From contig JAERTK010000083.1 in assembly GCA_016844935.1 (NCBI GenBank), positions 1 to 48,072 of the forward strand: a stretch of DNA of 48,072 bases, in the 5' to 3' direction. Position numbers and translations under genes: made by a program. How positions within the stretch are numbered: position 1 is the stretch's first letter; each line of letters begins with the position of its first letter. Under the pieces are notes generated by a model. That model ran no database searches. It was given only the letters and a program-made list of their open reading frames with translations, and was not told where the DNA came from. Below are positions 1-9,788 of this stretch, piece by piece. The stretch comes from Desulfobacteraceae bacterium. GTDB taxonomy: Bacteria; Desulfobacterota; DSM-4660; Desulfatiglandales; Desulfatiglandaceae.

Positions 1-15
1 CATGAACTCGGTATC

Positions 16-1488
16 ATGAAAATTCTTGAGCAGCTTGCACCACAACGTCATCGCAAGCGGCAGAGTCCGGTCCCATTCTCCGCGGTTTTGCTCATCTATT
101 TGATGCGCATCGTGGCCGGATTGAAGTTTTTCTACCACATCGGCCCCGTTCTATTACAATCACAATCTCTTATGCAGCTCGTAGGATTTAATGGGTACCA
201 GGTCAAGCAGGGTGTTAATCGGCGAAGTCTTGATAAATCCTTTAAGGATTGGGAAGACAAAAACGACATCGGGATAAGAGGACCGATTTGTCCGGAATTC
301 ATAGCATCGTTTATAGTTGCCATTGCTGCCAATACATTAGAGCGGATTTTCAATAAAGTCATTTCAATATTGGCGGCTAACTCATTTTTTCCCAAAAAAA
401 TACATGCACTGCTTGACGCCTCTGATCTTGAATCCACCCAACGATGCGAAGGCCGGGGCAAGGTAACCAAAGAGAAAGCACCTGAACTTAGACGACGCAA
501 GGGGAGAGTCAAAAAAATTAAGGTCACGGTATTTGGTTTCAAGATATGGGTGGTCTGGGATCCACACAGCGGCCTTCCCATCGCCATGCGTTTTGCTACT
601 ATCGAAGTTGCCGACATTACTCTGGCAAAAGAGGTCATAGCGCAAGCCGTTGACAATGTTGGAGAACACGCAAAGATCGTTTCTATTGCGATGGATCGGG
701 GTTTTATGGATGGTAAACTACTATGGTGGCTCAATACTGTGGGAATCATTTTTTTCATTCCGGCAAAATCAAACCAGCATGTTTACGATGACGCCATTTC
801 GCTGGTGAAAACCGGCTTGCGTGATACAAGAGAAACCCGAAGAAATACGGGGCATGGCAAGAACAGCAAAAAAGTCACCGATACCTGGGATGTTGTAGGG
901 ATTGAAGGGCTGACTACCGCCGGGTTTTACAGTGAACTTGGCAGCGGCAGTCATGAAAACAGAAAGGATTTTGTGCCAAATCCCATTAATGCGGCAGTTG
1001 TTTTACATGATCCATATATGGAAAATAACCCTGAGGTCAAGACACTGGTCATCCTAACCAACGGGCCTGTCAGCAAGCCACTGAATGTTTACGACCGTTA
1101 CGACGCACGTAGTGAAATCGAAAACGCCTTGTTTCGGGAATCAAAACAGGGATGGTTCATCAAAAGACCACCGGAGAACAGCAAAGCCGGTTTTCGTGTT
1201 CATGCCTATCTCACCATACTGACAATGGCGCTAACCCGAGCCTTCCGCGACTGGATGATTCGACAAGAAGAAATTGAAGACGAAGATACAGGGATTCGGA
1301 AATTCCGACAGAAGGTACGACAGGAAAACGCCAACAAATGTATCGTTTTTGACGATACTCGTTATGCCATATTTTTTCTTTATGAGCTCCTGATCCTCTG
1401 CGGTAAGACAGTTTTGAAGCCCCATGGAATTCCCGATAAAATTACTCGGGAAGATATTTTGCGTAAGCATGGCGCCTTGCTTGAATAA
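16..1488 (+). mobile_element. IS4-like DDE transposase
   Basis: About 490 residues resembling DDE transposases of the IS4/IS1634 type, which cut and paste an insertion sequence. Candidate catalytic aspartates lie in the strings LLDASD and AMDRGFMDG. The conserved C-terminal signature region is YDARSEIENALFRESK, which resembles the Y-R-E-K block of the IS4 family. The frame is open to the first base of the window, so the true start may lie upstream of the ATG at 16 and the left end of the element is outside the window. I could not identify a right terminal inverted repeat; palindromic REP-like sequences begin about 30 bp after the stop. The family call rests on recognised motifs, not on an alignment. 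Confidence 0.85.
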
Positions 1489-1519
1489 GCAACCTTGATC
1501 ATCCTTTTGGCCAAAGACT

Positions 1520-1545
1520 GTAAGTGCGGCTGGATCCGCACTTAC
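1520..1545. repeat. Perfect 10-bp stem palindrome after the transposase
   Basis: GTAAGTGCGG and its exact complement are separated by six bases. The arm resembles the first arm of the larger element at 1699-1782 (GTAGGTGCGG), so this is probably a single REP-type hairpin related to it. It could also end transcription of the transposase, but no T-run follows. Confidence 0.6.
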
Positions 1546-1604
1546 CGAGGTCATGAGCGGTTTGAGCCAGAGGGCTGAAACGACGACCCGCGCCAAATAA
1601 TACC

Positions 1605-1806
1605 GGCTCATCGCGGATTAGCGTGAAATCCGATTTGGTCACGTTCCATACTGTCGCTACGATTTGTATGTGCTTTTTCCGGTGTGACTGTGGGGGGCGA
1701 CTGTAGGTGCGGCTTCAGCCGCACAGCAAGCTTGCGGTGCAAGCGCGGGTGTTGTTGTGCGAATAAATTCGCACCTACAGTCTTTCACGTTAATCGGCGA
1801 TGAGCC
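1605..1806. repeat. Nested inverted-repeat (REPIN/MITE-like) element
   Basis: An outer inverted repeat of 24 bp (1605-1628 against 1783-1806, 22 of 24 matching) encloses an inner one of 13 bp (1699-1711 against 1770-1782, perfect). Inside the inner pair are two REP hairpins: GTGCGGC with its complement around TTCA, and GTGCGAAT with its complement around AA. Two REP hairpins in opposite orientation is the architecture called REPIN, usually moved by a separate Y1 (RAYT) transposase. The rest of 1489-2163 shows no gene I can support. A minus-strand reading frame at 1657-2043 runs through the palindromes and is not convincing. Confidence 0.65.
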
Positions 1807-2163
1807 ATAATACCTAAGCTTTTCCATTTGCCACCTTACTCTTTTCCCGGCTCTCGCGCAGGCCTGTACAGGTTTTCCGTACGCTGAGGCGAGAATTCTC
1901 AAACGACGTTCCGTGCGAATTTCAAAATCCCCGGGTATCCTTGCCTCATTAATTCTATTTTCCACAGGTGGCTTTAGCCTGCCTCTGACGCTCGACCCAT
2001 GGTCTAAAACCACCGGCTTGAGATCGGTGATCGTTAAGTCCAAGCCTATTACCCCTTCAACCTACTGCGAAAAACGATCCAAAAAGCTTCTGGGTACCTA
2101 TGACACACTTCAAAATGGGACTTGCTATTTGCGCCCGAGCTTATGTCGAATATCCAGGTTTAC

Positions 2164-2205
2164 TTGACTTGTGGTGCGGTATTTGTTATTTTAACCAAAT
2201 TGGTT
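2164..2205 (+). promoter_or_regulatory. Putative promoter and dyad upstream of the GAF kinase
   Basis: TTGACT at 2164-2169 is followed after exactly 17 bases by TATTTT at 2187-2192. Just downstream, AACCAAATTGGTT (2193-2205) is a 13-bp dyad with a single central base, a plausible operator overlapping the transcription start. Confidence 0.45.
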
Positions 2206-2218
2206 TAAACCCTGCCCC

Positions 2219-4054
2219 ATGATGAGTGTGCTTACTATGTTGATGGGATTGGAGAATCTGATCAGGGATATCCAACAGGAGCCCTGGGCCGATAACTTAC
2301 CTGTAGATGAGGAATTCTGGACTCATTATACAAAATGGGTTGAAGAAAACCTCCTGCCAAAGTTTCTGGAACGGTTTGCCGGCAAGGTAGACGATATTGT
2401 GGATATTGACCCGGGCCTTCCCGAGCAGGAAATCCTGGAAAAAGCCACCTCCCACATGGTCTCTTACCTGGGGGCGACGTCCGCTTCCATACGGATATAT
2501 GACCCCAAGACCGAACAGATGCTTTCCTATGGATCGTACCCGTCCAGAGAGGAAACGCGGGAAACCGCTATCCCCCTCGAAGACAGCATTTCCGGGGAGG
2601 TCCTGCGAACCCGCCAGACCTATTATTCCCCCAATCTGCTGAAAGAGGAACTGTATCATAACAAAAAGACCGTCGTGAAAGAAGGTGTCCACTCCCTGCT
2701 GGCCATCCCCTTCGAGATTCCCCGTTTTTTCCCGAGGGAAAGGGATACGCTGGGTGTCATTCAGCTCTATTATGAAGATGGCGGGCGAAAGTTCAGCCCC
2801 CTTGAAATCAGAACCGCCAACACCATGGCAAAACGACTCAGCTTTGTCATTGCCCACAAAAAAATCCTGAACATGAACCGAATGGCCGAAAAGCGGGAAG
2901 CCATTGTGAACCATATCTTCCTCAAGCTCGGAAGCCGCGGCGGGGTGAAGCTGGCGGAGGTTTTCAACGAGGTGGTGCCGGAGCTGGCGGATATGGTGGA
3001 CCTTCAGAGTTGCGCGTTGTTTTCGGTGGGTCCCGCGCTGGACCAGGTGGTTCTTCAGGCGGGTTTCCCCCTGGTTGGCGGGTACCATTCCGTGGGGAAA
3101 GCTGTGCCGGTTAGCAGTGAACCGGTTTATGAACTGCTTCTAAACCTCAGGGACTATTCCGGAGATTCCAGATACGAAGAGGTCACCCCTTTTTACATCC
3201 TGATTGTAGATGTGGAGCGAAGCACCCTGATGTCCGAAAACAATAAACGGTTCGCTCAACGTAACGGCATCAATTCGATCCTCTTTGTTCCCCTGAAGGT
3301 GGGTGGCGAAATCACCCATTTTATGACATTTGACGCGCTGGATTATCGAAAAAGATACCGGGGGGAAGAGATCGGGGTTTTTCTTTTCCTGGGAGGAGAA
3401 TTGATGAAAGTGCAGAAAATGGAACAACTGGACGATGCGCTTCATGATTTTAAGAACCCGGCTATTGCCACGGCCGGTTTTGCGCGCCGGCTGAAATCCC
3501 TCATTGGAAAAGATGACCTGGAATCCTCCAGGGAGCAGATTCAAAAATATGTGGATATCCTTCTGGATGAAACCAGCCGGCTGCAGGAACTGGCCATGGG
3601 CGTCTATGCGGTAGGCGAAGAACAGGTTGTTGATTTTTCCCGCATGGTGGAAAATAGGGTTGAGATCAACAGGGAGGCCATCAAGGAGCTGATGAAACAG
3701 GATGTGACCCTGAAACTGGGCCCCTACGATAGGGACTTACGGGTTAAATGCCATTCAGTCCACATTGAGAGGGTTTTTGACAACCTTCTGAACAACGCCA
3801 CCAAAGCGATTCCTCTGAAAGGGGGTACCCTGGCTGTCAAAACCTATGCCAATGGGAAATGGGCCTGCGCGGAAATTTTAAACAGTGGCGAAATGTCCCT
3901 GAGGGATCAGATGAAGAGCCGCGAGGGGGCCGGTGAAGGTCGTGGGCTCTACATTACCTACCGGATTTTGCGGTTGCTCAAAGGAAAAATGGATGTTCGG
4001 TCTCAAAATGGCATGACCACCTTTGTTGTTTCTTTTCCCCTGTATTCGCCGTAA
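2219..4054 (+). CDS. GAF-domain sensor histidine kinase
   Basis: A cytosolic sensor kinase of 611 residues with no obvious membrane segment. Two GAF-like sensor regions occupy roughly residues 70-215 and 235-395. A kinase core follows, with the phosphoacceptor box HDFKNP (His409), an N box DNLLNNA (Asn522-Asn526) and a glycine-rich GEGRGLYI near residue 580. It should autophosphorylate a histidine in response to a bound small ligand. No partner receiver domain is encoded next to it, so the output is unknown. The start is uncertain: no good ribosome site precedes the ATG, and a second ATG and a TTG lie within 25 bases. It is followed 65 bases later by the BrkB-family gene. Confidence 0.85.
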   Translation: MMSVLTMLMGLENLIRDIQQEPWADNLPVDEEFWTHYTKWVEENLLPKFLERFAGKVDDIVDIDPGLPEQEILEKATSHMVSYLGATSASIRIYDPKTEQMLSYGSYPSREETRETAIPLEDSISGEVLRTRQTYYSPNLLKEELYHNKKTVVKEGVHSLLAIPFEIPRFFPRERDTLGVIQLYYEDGGRKFSPLEIRTANTMAKRLSFVIAHKKILNMNRMAEKREAIVNHIFLKLGSRGGVKLAEVFNEVVPELADMVDLQSCALFSVGPALDQVVLQAGFPLVGGYHSVGKAVPVSSEPVYELLLNLRDYSGDSRYEEVTPFYILIVDVERSTLMSENNKRFAQRNGINSILFVPLKVGGEITHFMTFDALDYRKRYRGEEIGVFLFLGGELMKVQKMEQLDDALHDFKNPAIATAGFARRLKSLIGKDDLESSREQIQKYVDILLDETSRLQELAMGVYAVGEEQVVDFSRMVENRVEINREAIKELMKQDVTLKLGPYDRDLRVKCHSVHIERVFDNLLNNATKAIPLKGGTLAVKTYANGKWACAEILNSGEMSLRDQMKSREGAGEGRGLYITYRILRLLKGKMDVRSQNGMTTFVVSFPLYSP

Positions 4055-4119
4055 GGGTTCAGGGTTCAATGTTCAGAATTGGGGACAGGGGCAAAATTCA
4101 GCATATCCCGGAAGAGTAC

Positions 4120-5448
4120 ATGATACGAAACGGCGCTTCAAAAAAATCCGGATCCAACCTGTCCGGAAGGATATCGCTCTTCCTGTCTGAAAAGCTCTTG
4201 CCCCTGAACGCTTCAGATGCGCCACATGGCCCTCAATTCACCAACGCGCTTGTCAGGATATTTTCCATTGTGATCCTGAAGGTCATGAAGGATGCGGTTA
4301 CTTTCAGGGCGAGGGGGCTGACCCTCACCGTAGTGCTGGCCATGGCGCCCATGCTTGCACTGGGCACCGCCATATTGAAAGATGTGGGTATTACGGAAGA
4401 AACGCGGCGTTTCGCCCACGAATTCTTCGATAAGATCGTGGTTCTCAGTACGGCCGTGGAGAAAGACCCGGCAGATGCCGTAAAGGGCGGTAGCGCCGGA
4501 GTCGGCCCGGTGCCGGATTCGGGAGTTCCCAAAGAAAAAGCCCGGCAAAACCTGGTGATCCACGTTCAACAGGTGGTCGACAAAGTTTTTGATTATGTGA
4601 ACAGAACCGATTTTGCGACCCTGGGATTTGTGGGCACCGTGGCCATCCTGATTCTGGTGGCGTCTTTTTTTTCGCATCTCGAAGCCTCCATGAATGCCAT
4701 ATGGGAAGTCAAAAAAGGACGGTCTCCATGGAAGAGAGGGGTGAATTATCTGGCGGTGCTCATTTTGCTGCCCGTCGCCATGAACCTCGGTTTTGCCGCC
4801 ATGGCGGTCCTCCAGAGCCCGACCCTCATGAAGAAGCTGGAAGCGTTTCTGCCGAGCCCGTGGATGGTTTCGTTCCTTCTGAAAATGTTTCCGGCCCTTG
4901 TGGTCGCCGGCACATTCGCCGCCCTGTACAAATCCCTGCCCAATACAAAGGTCTCTACCTGGTTTTCCATTTCAGGGGGGCTTCTGGCGGGCATCGGCTG
5001 GTTGCTGGTTTTGTCCCTTTATCTAAACCTGCAGCTCGGGGTGGCCCGTTACAACGCCATCTATGGGTCCTTTGCGACCCTGCCGCTGGTACTGCTGTGG
5101 ATCTACATCGGGTGGGTCATATTTCTGATCGGTGCGGAGCTGGTATTTGCCATGCAAGTCTGGAGAGAGTACGAGCCCCGGGATGGTATGCTGCCCGTTG
5201 ACGGCGGGCTGGCCCTTGTTATTGATGTTTTCATGGTATTGAAACGGGAGGAATCCCTCGGGCATTCTGTTGATGCCGACACCCTTGCGAAAATCTTGGG
5301 GCACCCCGCTGCCCTTGTGGCCGAGGCACTGGGCAATCTTGAACGGGCCGGTTTCATCCAGAAAGGACAGGACGGGGATAAGGCCATTATTGCCACGTCC
5401 CGGATGGGACGGTTCGATGTGCATGAGATGGAACGCGCCAGCGCTTGA
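4120..5448 (+). CDS. YihY/BrkB family inner-membrane protein
   Basis: A polytopic membrane protein of the YihY/BrkB family (formerly mis-called RNase BN), about 442 residues. Hydrophobic segments include LTVVLAMAPMLALG, LGFVGTVAILILVASFF, YLAVLILLPVAMNLGF and VLLWIYIGWVIFLIGAELVF. A soluble C-terminal tail of about 80 residues (IDVFMVLKREE... to the end) looks like a winged-helix extension, as in several YihY homologues. I chose the ATG at 4120 because GGAAGAG lies just upstream; the frame is open back to an ATG at 4069. The transport substrate of the family is not established. It is read in the same direction as the kinase before it and the lipid-transport genes after it. Confidence 0.85.
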   Translation: MIRNGASKKSGSNLSGRISLFLSEKLLPLNASDAPHGPQFTNALVRIFSIVILKVMKDAVTFRARGLTLTVVLAMAPMLALGTAILKDVGITEETRRFAHEFFDKIVVLSTAVEKDPADAVKGGSAGVGPVPDSGVPKEKARQNLVIHVQQVVDKVFDYVNRTDFATLGFVGTVAILILVASFFSHLEASMNAIWEVKKGRSPWKRGVNYLAVLILLPVAMNLGFAAMAVLQSPTLMKKLEAFLPSPWMVSFLLKMFPALVVAGTFAALYKSLPNTKVSTWFSISGGLLAGIGWLLVLSLYLNLQLGVARYNAIYGSFATLPLVLLWIYIGWVIFLIGAELVFAMQVWREYEPRDGMLPVDGGLALVIDVFMVLKREESLGHSVDADTLAKILGHPAALVAEALGNLERAGFIQKGQDGDKAIIATSRMGRFDVHEMERASA

Positions 5449-5505
5449 CGAAAATTTCCTTTGGGGATACACTGAAATCAAAACAACCAATCCGGTGAAT
5501 ATCTT

Positions 5506-6816
5506 ATGCTGAACAGCGTCATTCACAATCCCGAAATGGAGAAGTACCTGGTTTCCTATGAAACCGGGGAAACCCTGTTTTTTGAAGGGGACGATTCCCA
5601 GGATATTTACGTCCTGGTGTCCGGTAAGCTGGATATTCTTAAAGGGACGAAAAAGATTGCCGATATTGTCAAAGAAGGGGTGGTGTTCGGGGAAATGTCG
5701 TTTCTTCTGAACGAGAAACGAACGGCCACCGTAAAGGCCATGACCGATGTAAAGGCTGTCCGCATTCCCAAAGAGGACGTCGAACCCTTTTTGAAGGAAT
5801 TTCCGGAAGTGGTGACCGTGGTGGCGAGGTTCCTGGCGAAGCGCCTTGACGCCACCAGTCAGACCCTGTTCGGGTTTCGGGAATTGTGTGATCAGCTCCC
5901 CGATGCGGTCATGATCCTCGATAAGGACGGAAACATCTCCACATGGAATTCGGCGGCTGAAGAACTTTACGGCAGAGACGATGCGCAGATGCGCGGAAAA
6001 TCGGCCGAAAGGATCTATGATGACCCCCTGGTTTACAGGACCCTCTTAGAAGAACTCAAGGCTGGCGAGGTCATTCATGAAAAAGTTCTGAAAATCAGGC
6101 ATCCGGAAAAGGGGATATGTTTTGTCTCAACGAGTACCAAAGTTCTTTATGATGGTCAGCACAATTTTCGCGGTGTGCTTTTCATCGGAAGAGATGTTAC
6201 ATCCGTTGAAAACCTGGAGCGACGGTACAAGCGCACGCGACGCTGGCTGATCCCCTCCATAGCGCTCCTGGCGTTTTTGGCGGTGGGCATGCTCCTGGGT
6301 TACCCGTATTTTTCCAAGGGCTACAAAATTACCGATTCCCGAAAACGCCAGTTCAGAGATGATTTGTCAGTGACCTTCAAAATGCTTGAGTCGTTTCTGG
6401 TGGAGCCGTTGAAGGCGGGTGACCGCGCTAAAACCAAGCAGATCATCAAAGGGTTTCTCGATGTTCAGAAAGATGTTTCGATTCCCTATAATGGGCTGGT
6501 GTTGCTGGATGAAAACAAAAAAGTATTTGAAGCCTATGCCGTATTGCCCGGTTTCGATGCGGAAAAGATGGTGGACAGCAGCTATTCCGGTATACCCTTT
6601 GATCAAAGTGAAGACAGGCCCTATAGCGTTTTGACGCTTTATCGCGTCACCAAACAGGATCCCATGGGAAGCAAGGCCACTGAAATGGCCTTTGAGATGA
6701 AAAAGGACGGTGTTTTCCTGGGCTGGCTGGTTTTCCAGGTGGATCTTGAAAAGCTTAAAGAAAAATACAATGTAAACGAGGATGATCTGAAACATCTTCC
6801 CTTTGACGGGTCCTGA
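5506..6816 (+). CDS. Cyclic-nucleotide-binding/PAS membrane protein
   Basis: 436 residues. Residues about 10-120 form a CAP-type cyclic nucleotide-binding fold (LFFEGDDSQDIYVLVSGKL, then GEMSFLLNEKRTATVKA). A PAS domain follows at about 125-240 (DAVMILDKDGNISTWNSAAEELYG). One transmembrane helix (LIPSIALLAFLAVGMLLGYPYF, about residue 255) leads to a C-terminal domain of about 160 residues, probably on the outer face. No enzymatic output domain is visible, so it is a receptor or adaptor, not a kinase. Only six bases separate it from the STAS-MlaE gene, so it is very likely co-transcribed with, and may regulate, the lipid transporter. Confidence 0.8.
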   Translation: MLNSVIHNPEMEKYLVSYETGETLFFEGDDSQDIYVLVSGKLDILKGTKKIADIVKEGVVFGEMSFLLNEKRTATVKAMTDVKAVRIPKEDVEPFLKEFPEVVTVVARFLAKRLDATSQTLFGFRELCDQLPDAVMILDKDGNISTWNSAAEELYGRDDAQMRGKSAERIYDDPLVYRTLLEELKAGEVIHEKVLKIRHPEKGICFVSTSTKVLYDGQHNFRGVLFIGRDVTSVENLERRYKRTRRWLIPSIALLAFLAVGMLLGYPYFSKGYKITDSRKRQFRDDLSVTFKMLESFLVEPLKAGDRAKTKQIIKGFLDVQKDVSIPYNGLVLLDENKKVFEAYAVLPGFDAEKMVDSSYSGIPFDQSEDRPYSVLTLYRVTKQDPMGSKATEMAFEMKKDGVFLGWLVFQVDLEKLKEKYNVNEDDLKHLPFDGS

Positions 6817-6822
6817 AAAGTA

Positions 6823-7962
6823 TTGAATAACGCCGATCCCTCCCTACCATACGACATTACCGAAAATGCTCAAGGCGGCACGACCATTTCGTTCCATGGA
6901 CGGATGGATTCGAGTAATGCCGGTCGTTTGATGGAAGATTTGTCGCGCTATTTTTCCCAAAACCCTCCCGGAAATCTGACCGTTGACATGGAAAACGTCA
7001 TATATCTGGATGATTTCGGAACCCTGGTACTGGTTGAGCTGCGAAAAATCGCCGTGAAAGGCAACGGGGATTTCAATCTGCTCCATCCCAGCGAAAAAGT
7101 CAGGGAAATGTTGCTGTTTTTGAGATTCGATTCCCTGTTCAAAAAAGTTTCCTTTGAAAAAAAGCGACGGCAGGGGATTTTCGTTCGCCTGGGGGAGAAA
7201 ACCTATGACATTATACTGGACATAAAATACGCCATTTCCTTCATCGGTGCCATAACCTTGTCCCTGGGTCACCATCTGAAACACCCCAAGGCGCTTCGCA
7301 CGGGAGACACCCTGGACTACATGCAGAAGACCGGGGTGGACGGTCTCCCCATTGTGGCCCTTATCAGCTTCCTCATGGGATTGATCATGGCATTCATGTC
7401 CTCTGTTCAACTGGAACAGTTTGGCGCGAACATCTATGTGGCATCACTGGTGGGTCTTTCCATGACCCGTGAACTGGGTCCCATCATGACGGCGATCATT
7501 GTGGCCGGAAGATCCGGTTCAGCTTTTGCAGCGGAAATTGGTACCATGAAGATTTCCGAGGAGGTGGATGCGCTTTTTACCATGGGGTTTGATCCCATCG
7601 GGTTTCTGGTGATTCCAAAATTGATTGCGGCTGTTCTCATGGTGCCCATACTGACCCTTTTCTCCGACATTTTTGCCATTGCCGGCGGTCTTGTGGTGGG
7701 TGTTTTCATGCTGGATCTGACGGCGGGTGCCTATGTGGCTCAGACCATTAACACCCTGACCCTTTTTGATGTGTTCTGGGGGGTTCTGAAGAGCGGTGTT
7801 TTCGGGCTGCTCATCACATGGGTGGGTTGTCTCAGGGGATTCCAGGTCTCCGGGGGTGCTGCTTCCGTGGGTCAGGCCACAACTTCCGCCGTGGTCAGCA
7901 GCATATTCCTGATTATCCTTTTTGATTCTATTTTTTCAGTGATTCTTCGTTATACCGGGTGA
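6823..7962 (+). CDS. mlaE: STAS-MlaE fusion, lipid ABC transporter permease
   Basis: Permease of an Mla/MCE-type phospholipid ABC transporter, 379 residues. The first about 110 residues form a STAS domain (TTISFHGRMDSSNAGRL, MENVIYLDDFGTLVLVEL), the counterpart of the separate MlaB protein of E. coli, here fused to the permease. The rest is a typical MlaE domain with five to six membrane helices and the conserved stretch MTRELGPIMTAIIVAGRSGS. The start is a TTG six bases after the previous stop. It lies immediately upstream of the ATPase and MCE genes. The direction of lipid flow cannot be read from the sequence. Confidence 0.92.
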   Translation: MNNADPSLPYDITENAQGGTTISFHGRMDSSNAGRLMEDLSRYFSQNPPGNLTVDMENVIYLDDFGTLVLVELRKIAVKGNGDFNLLHPSEKVREMLLFLRFDSLFKKVSFEKKRRQGIFVRLGEKTYDIILDIKYAISFIGAITLSLGHHLKHPKALRTGDTLDYMQKTGVDGLPIVALISFLMGLIMAFMSSVQLEQFGANIYVASLVGLSMTRELGPIMTAIIVAGRSGSAFAAEIGTMKISEEVDALFTMGFDPIGFLVIPKLIAAVLMVPILTLFSDIFAIAGGLVVGVFMLDLTAGAYVAQTINTLTLFDVFWGVLKSGVFGLLITWVGCLRGFQVSGGAASVGQATTSAVVSSIFLIILFDSIFSVILRYTG

Positions 7963-7972
7963 AACACGAACC

Positions 7973-8722
7973 ATGGGTAGAAAAGCCATTATAGAGGTAA
8001 AAGACCTTGAAGCAGGGTATGGGGATGCGGTTATTTTCAGGCATGTCACGTTCAATGTTTATGAGGGGGAAATATTTGTTATCCTCGGCGGCAGCGGTTG
8101 CGGCAAAAGCACTTTACTGAAAAGTTTGATCGGCCTTTTGCATCCCCGCACCGGTCGCATCTCAATTGATGGTGATGAGGTCAATTCCGAAGACGAAGAC
8201 GAATTAAAAAAAATTCTGGCGAAGATCGGCGTCCTGTATCAGAGCGCTGCGCTGTTCGGGTCCATGACCGTGGCGCAAAATGTTGCACTTCCCATAGAGG
8301 AATATACCTCGCTCAATAAGGATGCCGTTGATATGCTGGTCAAAATGAAGCTGGGGCTTGTTAACCTGGATGGTTATGGAAACCACCTGCCGTCCGAGTT
8401 GAGCGGGGGCATGAAAAAAAGAGCCGGGCTGGCCCGTGCCATGGCCTTGAACCCGAAGATCCTTTTTTTCGATGAACCGTCAGCAGGTCTCGACCCCATC
8501 ACCTCGGCGGAACTGGACAACCTGCTGCTCCATTTGAACCGGACCCTCGGGACCACCATGGTGATTGTTACCCATGAACTGGACAGCATTTTTACCGTGG
8601 CTTCCAGGATTATCATGCTGGACAAAAAAGCAAAAGGCATGATCGCCGAAGGGGATCCCAGGTATCTTCGGGATCACAGCCAGAACGCGTTTGTGAAACA
8701 ATTTTTTAACCGCCGGGCCTGA
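7973..8722 (+). CDS. mlaF: Mla-type lipid transporter ATPase
   Basis: ABC ATPase of 249 residues that energises the MlaE permease. Walker A is GGSGCGKST, the signature is LSGGMKKR with the Met-Lys-Lys variant typical of MlaF, and Walker B is ILFFDEPSAGLDP, followed by the switch histidine in VTHELDS. It begins ten bases after mlaE ends, and the MCE gene follows within 40 bases. Its length matches the family. Confidence 0.93.
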   Translation: MGRKAIIEVKDLEAGYGDAVIFRHVTFNVYEGEIFVILGGSGCGKSTLLKSLIGLLHPRTGRISIDGDEVNSEDEDELKKILAKIGVLYQSAALFGSMTVAQNVALPIEEYTSLNKDAVDMLVKMKLGLVNLDGYGNHLPSELSGGMKKRAGLARAMALNPKILFFDEPSAGLDPITSAELDNLLLHLNRTLGTTMVIVTHELDSIFTVASRIIMLDKKAKGMIAEGDPRYLRDHSQNAFVKQFFNRRA

Positions 8723-8758
8723 TTGAAAAAGGCCAGTCCTGATTGCAAGAGGTTTTAC

Positions 8759-9775
8759 ATGGCATCCAAAAAAGCAAAATTTACAGTGGGCCTGTTTGTG
8801 GCGGGTGGCCTGACCATCAGTGTTCTGGCTATCGTCTGGCTGGGCATGGCGCGGTACTTTGAAAAGGGGAAGTTTTTCGTGACCTATTTCAATGAATCCG
8901 TTCAGGGACTCAAAAAGGATTCCCCGGTGAAATACCGAGGCGTTTCCATCGGTCGGGTTGAAAGCATCGGGGTGGCACCGGATTCAAAACTGATCCAGGT
9001 GATTCTCAAGATTGAATCAGGCCAGAAGTTGGACAACAACATTGTGGCACAGCTCAAGAACGTGGGAATTACCGGCAGCATGCTGGTTGAACTGGACCGT
9101 AAAAAAAAAGGTGAACCCGACGAATCTCCGGTGCTCTCCTTTCCGTCCGAGTACCCCATTGTGGCATCCAAACCCTCTGAAATAAACCGATTGCTCAGGG
9201 GCCTCGACGAGGTCCTGAACCATTTCAAGTCCATTGATCTCAAGGGGATTTCCGACAAAATAAAATTAACCCTGGACAATGCCAACGTCATGATTGCCGA
9301 TGCGGATGTCAAGGGGATTTCAACCAAATTGCAGTCGTCACTCACCGGTGCGGAACGTATTTTGAAAAACCGGAAATGGGAGAGCATCCTCGGGTCGGTG
9401 AATCATGCGGCCAAATCCCTTGATGAACTCATGGGAAAAGCTGGAAACTCCCTGGGCCAGGTGGATCGAACCCTGGTTCGTATGGAAGGGTTTGTGGCCA
9501 GAAACGAGGAGCCGGTTGCGGAGGCGGTCATGAATCTCAAAAAAGCCATGGTGAGTGCCAACAAGTTGCTGGAGAAGGGTGCCGCCATGATCGGGAACAC
9601 GGATGACGCGTTGAATCGTCTCAAGGCCCAGCTTCTTCTGAGTGCGCAGAATCTGGAGCAGGCAACAGACAGCCTGAATCGATTCATGGAAGTACTGTCA
9701 GACAGCCCCTCGCAGCTGATATTTGGAGAGCCCGCCGCGCCGAGGGACCTGGAACTGGACCATGGGGAGCCATAA
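8759..9775 (+). CDS. mlaD: MCE/MlaD lipid-binding periplasmic protein
   Basis: 338 residues with an N-terminal signal-anchor (FTVGLFVAGGLTISVLAIVWLG), then one MCE domain (YFNESVQGLKKDSPVKYRGV; VGIGR-like turn RVESIG; TGSMLVELDR) over about residues 35-120. A long helical C-terminal part follows, which in MCE proteins forms the shaft or pore. The ATG at 8759 has AAGAGG upstream; a TTG 36 bases earlier directly after mlaF is less likely. It hands lipids to or from the MlaEF complex in the inner membrane. Confidence 0.92.
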   Translation: MASKKAKFTVGLFVAGGLTISVLAIVWLGMARYFEKGKFFVTYFNESVQGLKKDSPVKYRGVSIGRVESIGVAPDSKLIQVILKIESGQKLDNNIVAQLKNVGITGSMLVELDRKKKGEPDESPVLSFPSEYPIVASKPSEINRLLRGLDEVLNHFKSIDLKGISDKIKLTLDNANVMIADADVKGISTKLQSSLTGAERILKNRKWESILGSVNHAAKSLDELMGKAGNSLGQVDRTLVRMEGFVARNEEPVAEAVMNLKKAMVSANKLLEKGAAMIGNTDDALNRLKAQLLLSAQNLEQATDSLNRFMEVLSDSPSQLIFGEPAAPRDLELDHGEP

Positions 9776-9788
9776 GAGGAGGCAACAG

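Noticed and set aside
1657..2043. 128-codon minus-strand frame
   Set aside because: A large part is translation of palindromic repeat DNA, and there is no ribosome site or domain.
2297..3088. Long minus-strand reading frame (263 codons)
   Set aside because: It lies opposite the GAF histidine kinase, whose motifs are unambiguous; no domain and no ribosome site support the antisense frame.
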